In this document: positions 41,795 through 50,270 of the stretch, piece after piece
Position numbering within the stretch: position 1 is the stretch's first letter
How the letters are laid out: each line of letters starts with the position of its first letter
Assembly: GCF_900129285.1 (NCBI RefSeq)
Contig: NZ_FQUW01000011.1
Span: 1-64,000 of the forward strand
Source of the DNA: Desulfofundulus australicus DSM 11792
GTDB lineage: Bacteria; Bacillota; Desulfotomaculia; Desulfotomaculales; Desulfovirgulaceae
Length of the DNA: 64,000 nt
Direction of reading: 5' to 3'
The notes under the pieces: model-generated
The model's database searches: none
The model's input: only the letters and a program-made list of their open reading frames with translations
What the model was told of the DNA's origin: nothing
Translations under genes and position numbers: made by a program

Positions 41795-42034
41795 ATGAGC
41801 CCGACGATCTTAAGAGAAAAAGGTTATCGTTTCTTTTTCTTCTCACGTGAGGAGACGCGAATGCATGTCCACGTTGTATGTTCCGACGGAGAAGCAAAGT
41901 TTTGGCTTCTCCCGGAGATTGAGCTGGCGAAAAACCATAATTTAACACGGGCTCAGTTGAAGGAAATCGAAAGCATAATTGAGGTGTATTATGATGAGTT
42001 CAAAAGCGCTTGGGAAAAGCACTTCGGCAGTTGA
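41795..42034 (+). CDS. DUF4160 family protein
   Basis: 79 residues, complete. It reads MSPTILREKGYRFFFFSREE...HVHVVCSDGEAKFWL and ends in an acidic helix, the DUF4160 pattern. The family is commonly paired with DUF2442 and suspected to form a toxin-antitoxin-like unit; biochemical role unknown. It overlaps the next gene by 41 bases. The start has an AAAGGGAAAA ribosome region. Confidence 0.8.
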   Translation: MSPTILREKGYRFFFFSREETRMHVHVVCSDGEAKFWLLPEIELAKNHNLTRAQLKEIESIIEVYYDEFKSAWEKHFGS

Positions 42035-42260
42035 AATTACTCATATTTCAAAGAATGGAGTTTGGCTTCTGGCCTATGACAAAGAGCTGTTCATGGCTTA
42101 CAAAGATTTCCCATGGTTTAAGGATGCTCCTGTTGGGAAAATCCTTAACGTCAAAGAGCTTCATCGGGGGCATTTCTATTGGCCGGATTTAGACGTGGAT
42201 CTTACCGTTGAGATCATAGAACACCCGGAACGGTTTCCTTTAAAGGCAAAATACACATAA
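41994..42260 (+). CDS. DUF2442 family protein
   Basis: 88 residues from ATG at 41994 (GAGGTG seven bases upstream). The pattern I..DG.W...D.EL...Y.DFPWF..A....+.N.......+ WPDLD.DL ending in a basic tail is typical of DUF2442. It is translationally coupled with the DUF4160 gene. A toxin-antitoxin role is inferred from this pairing only. Confidence 0.8.
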   Translation: MSSKALGKSTSAVEITHISKNGVWLLAYDKELFMAYKDFPWFKDAPVGKILNVKELHRGHFYWPDLDVDLTVEIIEHPERFPLKAKYT

Positions 42261-42440
42261 GACGGATGGTGGCGCAGGCAAGTAAAAACAAATCCGGCCG
42301 CCACCGGATGGCGGAAGCCGGGGAAGACGGAAGGAAGATCATGCCCCGCATCGAGGGCTAAAAAATTTTTCCGACAATAAAAATACAGCAGGAAATTCTG
42401 GAGGGCAAGGTGAAATAGTTTAATTAAAAAATAGCGTTAG

Positions 42441-42540
42441 CGTTCTCCGAGCCCGATTACCTGTGGCCAGGGCTATGGTTTTCGGGCCGGCAGGGTATAC
42501 CGGGAAACTGGTGTGCCTCCCAGTGCGGAAAGGAGAACAC
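42441..42540 (+). ncRNA. Moco/Tuco-family riboswitch candidate
   Basis: A long-range stem GTTCTCC (42442-42448) / GGAGAAC (42532-42538) encloses CGAGCC, ACCTGTGGCCAGGG, CCGGCAGGG, GGGAAACTGG and GTGTGCCTCCC with GCGGAAAGG, elements reminiscent of the Moco RNA motif. The 3' strand AGAACAC (42534-42540) can also pair with GTGTTCT (42566-42572), the 5' arm of the terminator that follows, so ligand binding should favour termination. It precedes tupA, fitting the tungsten-cofactor (Tuco) variant. The class assignment is from memory of motif features. Confidence 0.6.
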
Positions 42541-42561
42541 TGCCAGGCTTTTAAGAGGGTA

Positions 42562-42597
42562 GGCTGTGTTCTGTTTCCCGCAGAACACAGTTTTTTT
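42562..42597 (+). terminator. First terminator in the tupA leader
   Basis: CTGTGTTCTG (42564-42573) / CAGAACACAG (42581-42590) followed by seven T. It is the likely expression platform of the upstream aptamer. Confidence 0.88.
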
Positions 42598-42632
42598 CTG
42601 CGGACGTATGACCACCCGGCCGCCCGGAAAAC

Positions 42633-42674
42633 GGCTGTGCTTCTGCCTTTTCGCCAGAGCACAGCCTTTTGTTT
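42633..42674 (+). terminator. Second terminator in the tupA leader
   Basis: GGCTGTGCT (42633-42641) / AGCACAGCC (42658-42666) followed by TTTTGTTTT. Its stem is similar in sequence to the first terminator, suggesting duplication. Confidence 0.8.
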
Positions 42675-42845
42675 TGGAACAGGCCTTGAAGTCCCTGCCG
42701 GCCGCGAATCCAATTATGTATGGCCTGTCCTTAAGGCAGTCAGGAGGTGAGAGAGGCGATCTTTGAAACTTGTACAACTATAGTTTCGTGAAACACATAT
42801 CCCAGGTGCTTTGAAACAATCTAATACCTGAAGAGGTGAACGACA

Positions 42846-43739
42846 ATGTTCAAGCGAATTCTTACCCCTGTATTAACCCTTCTCCTTGCGCTCGTGCTTA
42901 TTGCGGGCTGCTCTTCCAATAGCGCACAGGAAGAAGCAAAACAGGGACAGCCGGCCCGGGAAAAACCGCAAAAACAGGACGTAATTCTGGCCACCACCAC
43001 CAGCACCCAGGACAGCGGCCTTCTGGATGTACTTATTCCCGAATTTGAAAAGAAAACCGGTTATAAGGTGAAAACCATTGCCGTGGGTACGGGCCAGGCC
43101 CTGGAAATGGGTAAAAAAGGTGAAGCGGACGTGCTGCTGGTGCACGCCCCCAAAGCGGAAAAGGAACTGGTGGACAGCGGCGTGGGCATCAACTACCGGC
43201 TGGTAATGCACAACGACTTTATCGTGGTCGGTCCGGAAAACGACCCGGCCGGAGTCAAGTCGGCCCAAAACACTGTGGAAGCCTTTAAAAAAATCGCCCA
43301 AACCCGGAGCACCTTTGTTTCCCGCGGGGATGAATCGGGCACCCACAAGAAAGAAAAAGACATCTGGAAAGAAGCCGGCATTACCCCCGGCGGCAAATGG
43401 TACCAGGAAGCCGGCACGGGCATGGGCAATACTCTGAACATTGCTTCGGAAAAGGGAGGCTATACCCTCAGTGACCGGGCCACCTACCTGGCCAACCAGA
43501 AGCACCTGAAGTTGAAAATTTTATACGAGGGAGATAAAACCCTGCTCAATATCTACCACGTCATGCAGGTGAACCCGGAAAAATTCAGCAAGGTTAATGC
43601 CGAAGGCGCCAAAGCCTTTGTGGACTTCATGGTTTCACCTGAAACCCAGCAAATTATCGGTAAGTTCGGGGTGGATAAGTACGGCCAGCCGCTGTTCTTC
43701 CCCGACGCCGGGAAAAAGGAAGAAGAACTGGGGAAGTAG
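42846..43739 (+). CDS. tupA: Tungstate ABC transporter substrate-binding lipoprotein
   Basis: 297 residues. A lipoprotein signal peptide ends LIAGC (lipobox Cys about 22). The oxyanion-binding start ATTTSTQDSGLLDVLIP is the TupA hallmark, with SRGDESGTHKKE later. It captures tungstate outside the membrane. It lies behind the Moco/Tuco leader with a GAGGTGAAC ribosome site. Unusually, tupC follows without tupB between them. Confidence 0.93.
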   Translation: MFKRILTPVLTLLLALVLIAGCSSNSAQEEAKQGQPAREKPQKQDVILATTTSTQDSGLLDVLIPEFEKKTGYKVKTIAVGTGQALEMGKKGEADVLLVHAPKAEKELVDSGVGINYRLVMHNDFIVVGPENDPAGVKSAQNTVEAFKKIAQTRSTFVSRGDESGTHKKEKDIWKEAGITPGGKWYQEAGTGMGNTLNIASEKGGYTLSDRATYLANQKHLKLKILYEGDKTLLNIYHVMQVNPEKFSKVNAEGAKAFVDFMVSPETQQIIGKFGVDKYGQPLFFPDAGKKEEELGK

Positions 43740-43848
43740 AACAGAGATTAAACCGGCCGCCTGCCCTCAACCTTTCAGCCACAAAAGCTGGACGGGCCCT
43801 TTAATCTTTGCGTTAATCAAAGCAAATCTTAGAAATGAGGATCATCCG

Positions 43849-44595
43849 GTGAACGACACCATCTTAGAAGTGCACGATTTACAGTTCAAACGGGGAAACC
43901 GGGAAATATTAAATATCGAACGTTTCAGCCTTCAGGAGGGGGAAACCATCGCCCTGATCGGGCCGAATGGAGCCGGCAAAAGCACATTTTTACAGGTAAT
44001 GGCCCTTTTATTGAAACCAACCCGTGGAACCGTGGCCTTCCGGGGCGTACCCGTTACCTCCCGCAATGCCCTGGCCATTCGCCGGCGCATGGCCGTGGTA
44101 TTCCAGGAACCGCTCTTGTTAAACACGACAGTCTATGATAATGTGGCCACAGGATTGAAGCTGCGGGGCGTTCCCCGGGAGGAAATTAAAAAAAGGGTTG
44201 GCCGCTGGCTGGAACTGCTGGACATTGCCCACCTGGCCGGGCGCCGCTCCCACCAGCTTTCAGGGGGAGAAGCCCAGAGGGTCAGCCTGGCCAGGGCCTT
44301 TGCCCTGGAACCGGACGTTTTGTTCCTGGACGAACCCTTTTCCGCCCTGGATTTCCCCACCCGCCTGTCCCTGCTCAATGAACTGGACAGGCTTTTAAAA
44401 GAAACGGGGATAACCGCTGTTTTCGTCACCCACGATTTCTCGGAGGTCCCCTATCTCACCGACCGGGTGGCCGTGCTCAAAAACGGCCGCCTGGTCAAAA
44501 CAGGCACCTTCGAGGAAATATTTAAAGTAAAACCCCGGCGGGAAAACTACATTACTTCCCTTTACCGGGTCTTTGAAAGCGACGCAGCGGGGTAA
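43849..44595 (+). CDS. tupC: Tungstate ABC transporter ATP-binding protein
   Basis: 248 residues from GTG at 43849 (GAGGAT upstream); the long open frame reaching back into tupA is rejected. Walker A GPNGAGKST near residue 40, Q-loop VFQEPLLL, signature LSGGEAQRVSLARA, Walker B VLFLDEPFSALD and the H-loop THDF are present. It energises tungstate import. Its membrane partner is probably the tupB at 62475-63173. Confidence 0.9.
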   Translation: MNDTILEVHDLQFKRGNREILNIERFSLQEGETIALIGPNGAGKSTFLQVMALLLKPTRGTVAFRGVPVTSRNALAIRRRMAVVFQEPLLLNTTVYDNVATGLKLRGVPREEIKKRVGRWLELLDIAHLAGRRSHQLSGGEAQRVSLARAFALEPDVLFLDEPFSALDFPTRLSLLNELDRLLKETGITAVFVTHDFSEVPYLTDRVAVLKNGRLVKTGTFEEIFKVKPRRENYITSLYRVFESDAAG

Positions 44596-44671
44596 AGCAA
44601 AACACAAGCCGGCCCGGACCATTCACCGGCAACTTTGCCCCCGGGCGGCGGCCAAACACATTAAACAGTTG

Positions 44672-45292
44672 TTAAACAGACATACGTCTAAGAAATTCTC
44701 TTAACTGCCCGAAGGCATCACTGGACAAAGAGAAGTATCCTGCCAGGGCCGCTTCACCCAAACGTTTCCCAACCTCGGGACGGGAAGCTAAAAAAACCTG
44801 CAGCATTGCTTTCGAAATCTGCCGTGGTAAAGAAAGGCTCATATTCTGCAGGCATTCAAAATATTGTTTTACGCAAAGCAAAGCAGGCTCATCTTGAACG
44901 GCAGCCAGGCATACATCTTCCAGCATCCCAGGCCTGTTATCTCCAGGCAAAACGACGGTTATAACAGAAGGATTACTTCCGGCGGAAACCAGGGGGGCAG
45001 GGGGAACGGGCAGACCTGCGGACCCTAAAGCACTGCAAATACTTTGAAAAGCCGCCCGGGCGTCTTCATCCGCATCCCTGACAATCCCCAGGGAAATTAC
45101 TTTCGTAAAACCGGGAGAGTTCACAAGCGCCTTTAAATTCCCGGGCAGCCGGGATTTTCCCCCGATAGGCAAAATCTGAATATCAGGCAGGTTTAATTCG
45201 TTTTTGCAGTTATCAATGAGCGCGGCAAAGAAAAGCTCTTCATCCTTACCCTCCACCACCAGCACATGGGATTTCTCTATCCTGACGCTCAC
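44672..45292 (-). CDS. TOPRIM-domain protein (DUF3226-like), defence partner of the AAA ATPase
   Basis: 206 residues from GTG at 45292, which overlaps the ATPase stop by one base (TAGTG) and has GGAGGTG upstream. The TOPRIM glutamate lies in HVLVVEGKDEELFF near residue 8 and the acidic pair in GIVRDADEDA near 77. Such domains are metal-dependent nucleases or act as effectors in OLD and PARIS (AriB) systems. The tight coupling with an AAA_15-like ATPase suggests a two-gene abortive-infection or nuclease module. It adjoins BREX. Confidence 0.75.
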   Translation of the reverse strand: MSVRIEKSHVLVVEGKDEELFFAALIDNCKNELNLPDIQILPIGGKSRLPGNLKALVNSPGFTKVISLGIVRDADEDARAAFQSICSALGSAGLPVPPAPLVSAGSNPSVITVVLPGDNRPGMLEDVCLAAVQDEPALLCVKQYFECLQNMSLSLPRQISKAMLQVFLASRPEVGKRLGEAALAGYFSLSSDAFGQLREFLRRMSV

Positions 45293-46380
45293 TATCGCAC
45301 CTCCAGGTCCGTCTCCATGGCCGCTTCCAGCGTTTCCTGGTCGTAGGCAATTACCCGGGTACTTTTTCCCAGGGTTTCCAGCCGGTACAGACAAAAATCA
45401 TAGTGCCCGCTATCCCTAAACGCCCTGTGGGCAGCCCTAATACACTCAAGACTATGGGTGGTGGCAAAAATTTGGGTATTAAACGTCCGTGCTGCTTCCC
45501 CAATGACCCGCCACACTTTATATAAAACGGAGTGGTGAAGCCCGTTCTCGATTTCATCTACAAGCACCACACCTTTTCCAGTATTGGCAATCGCCAGTAC
45601 CAGACTGGCCAAACGTACCATTCCTTCCCCCATAACCGGTAGGGGAATGAGACGGCCATGGCCGAGATCGCCGTAGATCATTGGTACCCCCCCGGCAACC
45701 ACCACGCTCAGGCGGCGCAGCCGTGGCTCAACCGTTTTTAAGACTTTTAAAAGCACATCTTGCTTACCAGTGATCTCCAGTCTTCCAAAACGCTCGGCAT
45801 CTTCAGCAGGAGAAATCCGGCCGCGTGCAGCCAGGAAGACAGCCGGGATGGGCGGCGGAGGCGGAGGAAAAGGCTGGACCTGAATTCCTTTCGGCCCCAC
45901 AACCAGATAGTGCTTACCCTTTCGCTGTGCCTCATTGTATTCCAGCTCAAGCACAAGATCAGTGTCGGTGGACAGCAACGGTTCAGCAGGTTTCCCCTGA
46001 TTTGAGTGTATAAATAAGCTAACTCCCGGATTTTCCAGGGGTTCACGGAGTATCCTCAACCTGAGGGTGCGGTAACCCGCAGTTTTGCTTTTCCCTGTTA
46101 GTTCTATTTCCTTTGCCGGATCAAAGCCGGCAAAAAGGGAATCCCATGGTGTTTCTGCGGTTCTTCCTGATTCTATCTTAAAAGACGGCTCGATACCTCG
46201 AAACGTACTGATGCGCAGGACCAGCTCGGGATTATATGCTCCACAGTGCAGGAATAGAGCCTCCAAAAGGGCTGTTTTGCCGACGTTATTCATCCCTGCA
46301 ATCAGATTAACGGGAGCAAAATTTTCCATAACCAGTTCGTGGAAACAACGAAAGTTAGTAACCTTAAAGGAAAGGTACAT
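45292..46380 (-). CDS. AAA_15/OLD-like ATPase
   Basis: 362 residues from ATG at 46380 (GGGAGGA upstream). It begins SFKVTNFRCFHEL with Walker A GMNNVGKT (29-36), an ABC-type central region and Walker B VVLVDEIENGLHH, as in OLD, RecF-like and AriA ATPases. It probably senses phage or DNA structures and controls the TOPRIM partner encoded directly after it. A 141-base gap separates it from brxL, so it may be transcribed with BREX or from its own promoter. Confidence 0.8.
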   Translation of the reverse strand: MYLSFKVTNFRCFHELVMENFAPVNLIAGMNNVGKTALLEALFLHCGAYNPELVLRISTFRGIEPSFKIESGRTAETPWDSLFAGFDPAKEIELTGKSKTAGYRTLRLRILREPLENPGVSLFIHSNQGKPAEPLLSTDTDLVLELEYNEAQRKGKHYLVVGPKGIQVQPFPPPPPPIPAVFLAARGRISPAEDAERFGRLEITGKQDVLLKVLKTVEPRLRRLSVVVAGGVPMIYGDLGHGRLIPLPVMGEGMVRLASLVLAIANTGKGVVLVDEIENGLHHSVLYKVWRVIGEAARTFNTQIFATTHSLECIRAAHRAFRDSGHYDFCLYRLETLGKSTRVIAYDQETLEAAMETDLEVR

Positions 46381-46521
46381 CACAACATCCTCCCATAGTC
46401 TCGATTTCATAACTTTTGCCGTCCTGCGCCCCCGCCTTCCTGGTAGTACTGTTTTATACAGATATGCACCGTTCTTTATAGAAAAGATCCTCTTGTAAAA
46501 TCTTTAAGTACTTTAAGTACT

Positions 46522-47985
46522 TTATGTAATAGAAGCACATCTTATTTCTGGCACGGCTTCTGTATACTCAGAATCCATAAGATGAAGTTGTTTTCTAATT
46601 GTCGCCCGCATCAGACGGGCCGGATTCAGGCAGTATGCCATGAACTCGTCAATCTTTATATCGTTTATCGAAAGAGCATGGGGAAATAACAATTTTAAAA
46701 ATCCAGTGGCCAGCCTTTTTATCGCCTCGGTATCCCTGGTATCTGCCCCCTTTGGCACCTCAAGCAGTTCATCAACCATGGCACGGTAGCGAATTTCGCT
46801 CCGTAAAGCATGTAATATCTCTGAAAAATATTCTACATTTAGCCCCCATCCTTCCGCCTTCATATTTTCTCTCATCCGCGGAACATGCCAGCCTTTAATA
46901 AAGCCATGAAAACGGTCGATGAGGGCTGACTCGTGAAATATGGCCGGTAACTCCCGAAACATATTGGTATTTTCATTCATGTTATCTTCGCTGATATTGC
47001 CCAGCAAGACAAATCCAGCCTCACCCACTCCACGATAGTCCCCCACCCTATATTCGCCACTTTCTAAATATCCTTTAAGTGCCCCCCGTACTTCTTCTTC
47101 GTCAGGAAAGCTAATGCTCTGGATTTCATCCAGGGCAACATAGTCATAACGACTCACCAGACCGGTGCTGCGCCGGCTGAGGTCATAAAATAATCGCGCC
47201 CTGCTGATACTCCCCCCACTAACCAGCCACCCGTATTTACTGATCTGGGAAAAAAGATAAGACTTTCCTGTTCCCTTTGGAGCCAGTTCAATAATATTTA
47301 CTCTTTTCTCTACAAAAGGCAACAAACGGCTAAGCATGGTCAATTTCTCTTCAATGCTTAAAAAACCAGCGGGGTTGTAGTCAACCGCCATTAAAAGTAT
47401 ATCAATCCATTCCTCAAGGTTAAATTCTTTCCTTGCTTCCTGGTAAAACTCCAGGTCTACCCGGTAGGGACGAAATGGTTTAAAATCAATTAAAAATACC
47501 CGGCCTTCTTCTTGCCGCCCGAGGATTTTTTCCATTCGCCACTCGAGCTCAACAATACCCCAGGTCTCTGAAGATGTGAACAAAGCCTCTTTTTTTTCGC
47601 GTAATACATGATCAGCAATCAGGGCTTCATATTTTCGCCCCGGAAAACCCAGATCGGGCAAACTGAAAAGACCTTCCCCAGTCCTAACATCCATTTCCAC
47701 CCTTATTTTTGCTAAAAATCGAATCCTTCTTCCTTCTTTACTCATCTCTTTTTTCATTAATTCCCACTGCTCACGACGGGGAATATACTGTCTCACATAT
47801 TCGTTAACTTCTTCAATGTTAATCCTCCCCTCGCCATCTGCAAAACGCATTACCAGCCAGTCACGCAGGTAAGAAGGGATACCTAACGCAGAAAAAAATT
47901 TATTTCGCTGGGGGTTTTTATAAACGAGCATTTCCGAAAAGATACTTTTTAACTTCGCGATATTTTCATTGATCGCCCTGCCCAT
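46522..47985 (-). CDS. brxL: BREX protein BrxL (AAA+ Lon-like)
   Basis: 487 residues. An N-terminal DNA-binding-like region (START YLRDWLVMRFADGEGR) precedes a AAA+ domain with Walker A APKGTGKS (235-242) and Walker B YVALDEI (about 282-288), then sensor motifs LLGNIS. It ends near residue 487; the Lon-type protease-like domain with its Ser-Lys dyad, known in longer BrxL proteins, is not apparent. BrxL forms a DNA-encircling ring in BREX. It is the last BREX gene, 12 bases after pglZ. Confidence 0.88.
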   Translation of the reverse strand: MGRAINENIAKLKSIFSEMLVYKNPQRNKFFSALGIPSYLRDWLVMRFADGEGRINIEEVNEYVRQYIPRREQWELMKKEMSKEGRRIRFLAKIRVEMDVRTGEGLFSLPDLGFPGRKYEALIADHVLREKKEALFTSSETWGIVELEWRMEKILGRQEEGRVFLIDFKPFRPYRVDLEFYQEARKEFNLEEWIDILLMAVDYNPAGFLSIEEKLTMLSRLLPFVEKRVNIIELAPKGTGKSYLFSQISKYGWLVSGGSISRARLFYDLSRRSTGLVSRYDYVALDEIQSISFPDEEEVRGALKGYLESGEYRVGDYRGVGEAGFVLLGNISEDNMNENTNMFRELPAIFHESALIDRFHGFIKGWHVPRMRENMKAEGWGLNVEYFSEILHALRSEIRYRAMVDELLEVPKGADTRDTEAIKRLATGFLKLLFPHALSINDIKIDEFMAYCLNPARLMRATIRKQLHLMDSEYTEAVPEIRCASIT

Positions 47986-47997
47986 CGGAATTGCACC

Positions 47998-50268
47998 TCA
48001 CAATCCCAGGTCTTCTTCCATAAGTCCCCTGGCCACCTCAAATTCTATTTCGCCCAAAAAACCCCTTTCATATTCCAGTCTACCCCGATACTTTCCTGCT
48101 TTGAGATTTTTTATCTCGATTACCCACTTTCCGCCCTCCGGGACGCCAGAATAAACCTGCCCAGCAACTTGCAGGGTAACCTCCTCGACCGGAGCGGTTA
48201 ATTCCACCTCCAGACACCCTTCTCCCCTGATATTCAGTTTAACCACGGAGGTAAAAATAGCGATTTTGGGACTGGCTACTGCTCCGTCTTTTCGGACCAT
48301 CCAAAGCCGGATCACCGGCACCAGGCATTCTTCCAAAGTAGCGCCGCCGTGAACTTCCCCGCTGGACCAGGCTCCCCCTTCAAACTTTTCGTGTACAGCT
48401 AGAAAAATTCTTCTGCCATCATTAATCCAGTTGGTAGAATAAATGGCATACTCCTCAGAGCTTTCCCTTAACTCCGCATAGCGGCCCCATTTATGTATCT
48501 GCGCCCCTTGCGGCGGGGTAGACTTTCCTCCCGCAAAGGCAAACCGGGTAAGGCCGTGGTCGGAAGTAATAATTACTTCCCCTTTTTCTTTTAAGAGCTG
48601 AACCATTTTTTCAACATCCTCAGCGATCACCTTAATTTCTTCTACCAAAGAAGCAGGAAACTGATAGTTATATTTATGAGCCAGGTCATCCAGCCTCCGG
48701 TCCACTTCCTCTTCTTTATGCCAGCCTTTATTGTATTCACTGGTGGTGGGTAAATTTGTTCTCGCCACGACAACTTCCAATTTTATCTCCTCGTTGCGGC
48801 TGAGCAACCCTTTCCATAAGCCCAGCCACTCAAGGCCCATTCCATCAATCCAGAATTTAAAGATATTCTGGGAATATTTCTCCAGGATACTTTCCCTGGT
48901 CGGAAAAGTCCATATTTTCTTTTCTTCCGCCGCCTGTCGGGCCATGGTCAGCAGTTTCTCCCGGGGAGTGTCCAGGATCCTGGAATAAGTATATGACTGA
49001 AAATATTCTGACAGGAAATGATCTTCGTGAGAAAATGGTGTAAGATAATAAGCCAGTTCAGGGTATACTATTTCCAGGTAAGGCCACCAGATATTTCTCT
49101 CTCTATCTTTTTCCAGTAATTCCTTAACCGCCAGGATTACCTGGATCTTTTCCCGGTAAGTTAAACCGGTCAGGACCTGCAGCTTGTCTAAAGGATCCTT
49201 TAATTGCGCGAAAAGTTGCCAGAACGACGCAGGCATTTCTTTTATCCCCAGCCGTTTTAACAGTTCTTTTCGTTCTTCCAGCAAAACAAGATCCAGTTTT
49301 TCTTTGAAGGGCTGGTTGGCAACTGCCTCTTCCAGCTGGTTGACATCATTATTGTCTTTTAAAACCATGTGGAACAGGGTTCCTGCAGGTGCCCGCAGCT
49401 TGCTCCATATCCAGAATAGCCATTTCCGGTCCGGATCGAAAGTACCCCATCGCAAAGATAATTGATCCAAATCATAGCGATTAACATTTAATATCCTGGC
49501 CGCCAGCGCATTAAAATCCTCACCGTCTTTAATCTCCCCGGCCAGCCACTGCCACTGACGTTCTGTACCCCAGCCCGGCTCGCATTTTAAAAAATCCTGG
49601 GCCCGTTCCTTTAAAAAATCATATCCGCTCTGGTAAACCCGAACCTCAAAATTTCCTACCCTCCCGCTTAAACTTAAGTAAGGAGCACACCCGGTAACGA
49701 GGATAAGCTCACCCTGACCGCCTTTTTCCCAGGCTTCTAAATATGCTTTGATTCCCGTAACCATATTACAGGTGCTTCGTTTTAGCTTAAATGGGAGTAC
49801 CGTTATCTTTACCTTACCGCCATTCGTAAAAGAAAGGACTTCTGGCAGCCTTTCCTGCCAGGATTGGGCAATCATATTCATTTCGTATCCGAAAATATCA
49901 TCAAGTTCCATCAGGGGTATATACACCCTTTTATAGCCGACATCTTCCCAGGTTGCCAGCTCCCTTAAAACCGGCCTGAATTCACCGGTAAAACGCAGGC
50001 ATTCTGCCAGAGGTAGAACTAAAATTTTAGTGGTTTTCATCCCCTTGAGTATGGGGATTATGCCCTCAACATAAGGAAAGGTATCATCATTCGTACACAA
50101 GGTAGAAAGGGTAAAAACCTCATCAACTTCCAATCTCAAACTTTTTAGGAGCTCCTGCCAGGCGTCCAACCCTCGAACAAGTATAAACCGAGCGGGGTAG
50201 CGGGTGGGCACTTTTGCTTCATTTTTTATAAAATCCAATAGGGAAGCAATCTCTTTAAACTCCCGCAC
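47998..50268 (-). CDS. pglZ: BREX phosphatase-superfamily protein PglZ
   Basis: 756 residues. The C-terminal half carries the PglZ/alkaline-phosphatase core, with the metal-site sequence VIITSDHGLTRFAFAGG near residue 566 and HGGATLEECLVPVIRL near 668; the last 90 residues form a beta-rich domain. PglZ is the invariant BREX component. The start is two bases after the brxC stop, and brxL follows. The composition is lower in GC than the flanking metabolic genes. Confidence 0.92.
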   Translation of the reverse strand: MREFKEIASLLDFIKNEAKVPTRYPARFILVRGLDAWQELLKSLRLEVDEVFTLSTLCTNDDTFPYVEGIIPILKGMKTTKILVLPLAECLRFTGEFRPVLRELATWEDVGYKRVYIPLMELDDIFGYEMNMIAQSWQERLPEVLSFTNGGKVKITVLPFKLKRSTCNMVTGIKAYLEAWEKGGQGELILVTGCAPYLSLSGRVGNFEVRVYQSGYDFLKERAQDFLKCEPGWGTERQWQWLAGEIKDGEDFNALAARILNVNRYDLDQLSLRWGTFDPDRKWLFWIWSKLRAPAGTLFHMVLKDNNDVNQLEEAVANQPFKEKLDLVLLEERKELLKRLGIKEMPASFWQLFAQLKDPLDKLQVLTGLTYREKIQVILAVKELLEKDRERNIWWPYLEIVYPELAYYLTPFSHEDHFLSEYFQSYTYSRILDTPREKLLTMARQAAEEKKIWTFPTRESILEKYSQNIFKFWIDGMGLEWLGLWKGLLSRNEEIKLEVVVARTNLPTTSEYNKGWHKEEEVDRRLDDLAHKYNYQFPASLVEEIKVIAEDVEKMVQLLKEKGEVIITSDHGLTRFAFAGGKSTPPQGAQIHKWGRYAELRESSEEYAIYSTNWINDGRRIFLAVHEKFEGGAWSSGEVHGGATLEECLVPVIRLWMVRKDGAVASPKIAIFTSVVKLNIRGEGCLEVELTAPVEEVTLQVAGQVYSGVPEGGKWVIEIKNLKAGKYRGRLEYERGFLGEIEFEVARGLMEEDLGL

Positions 50269-50270
50269 AG

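Noticed and set aside
42420-42777. Several about 100-codon frames on both strands before tupA
   Set aside because: They cover the riboswitch candidate and two terminators.
43597-43848. Upstream extension of the tupC frame into tupA
   Set aside because: The ABC domain begins after GTG at 43849, which has its own ribosome site; the extension lacks domain features.
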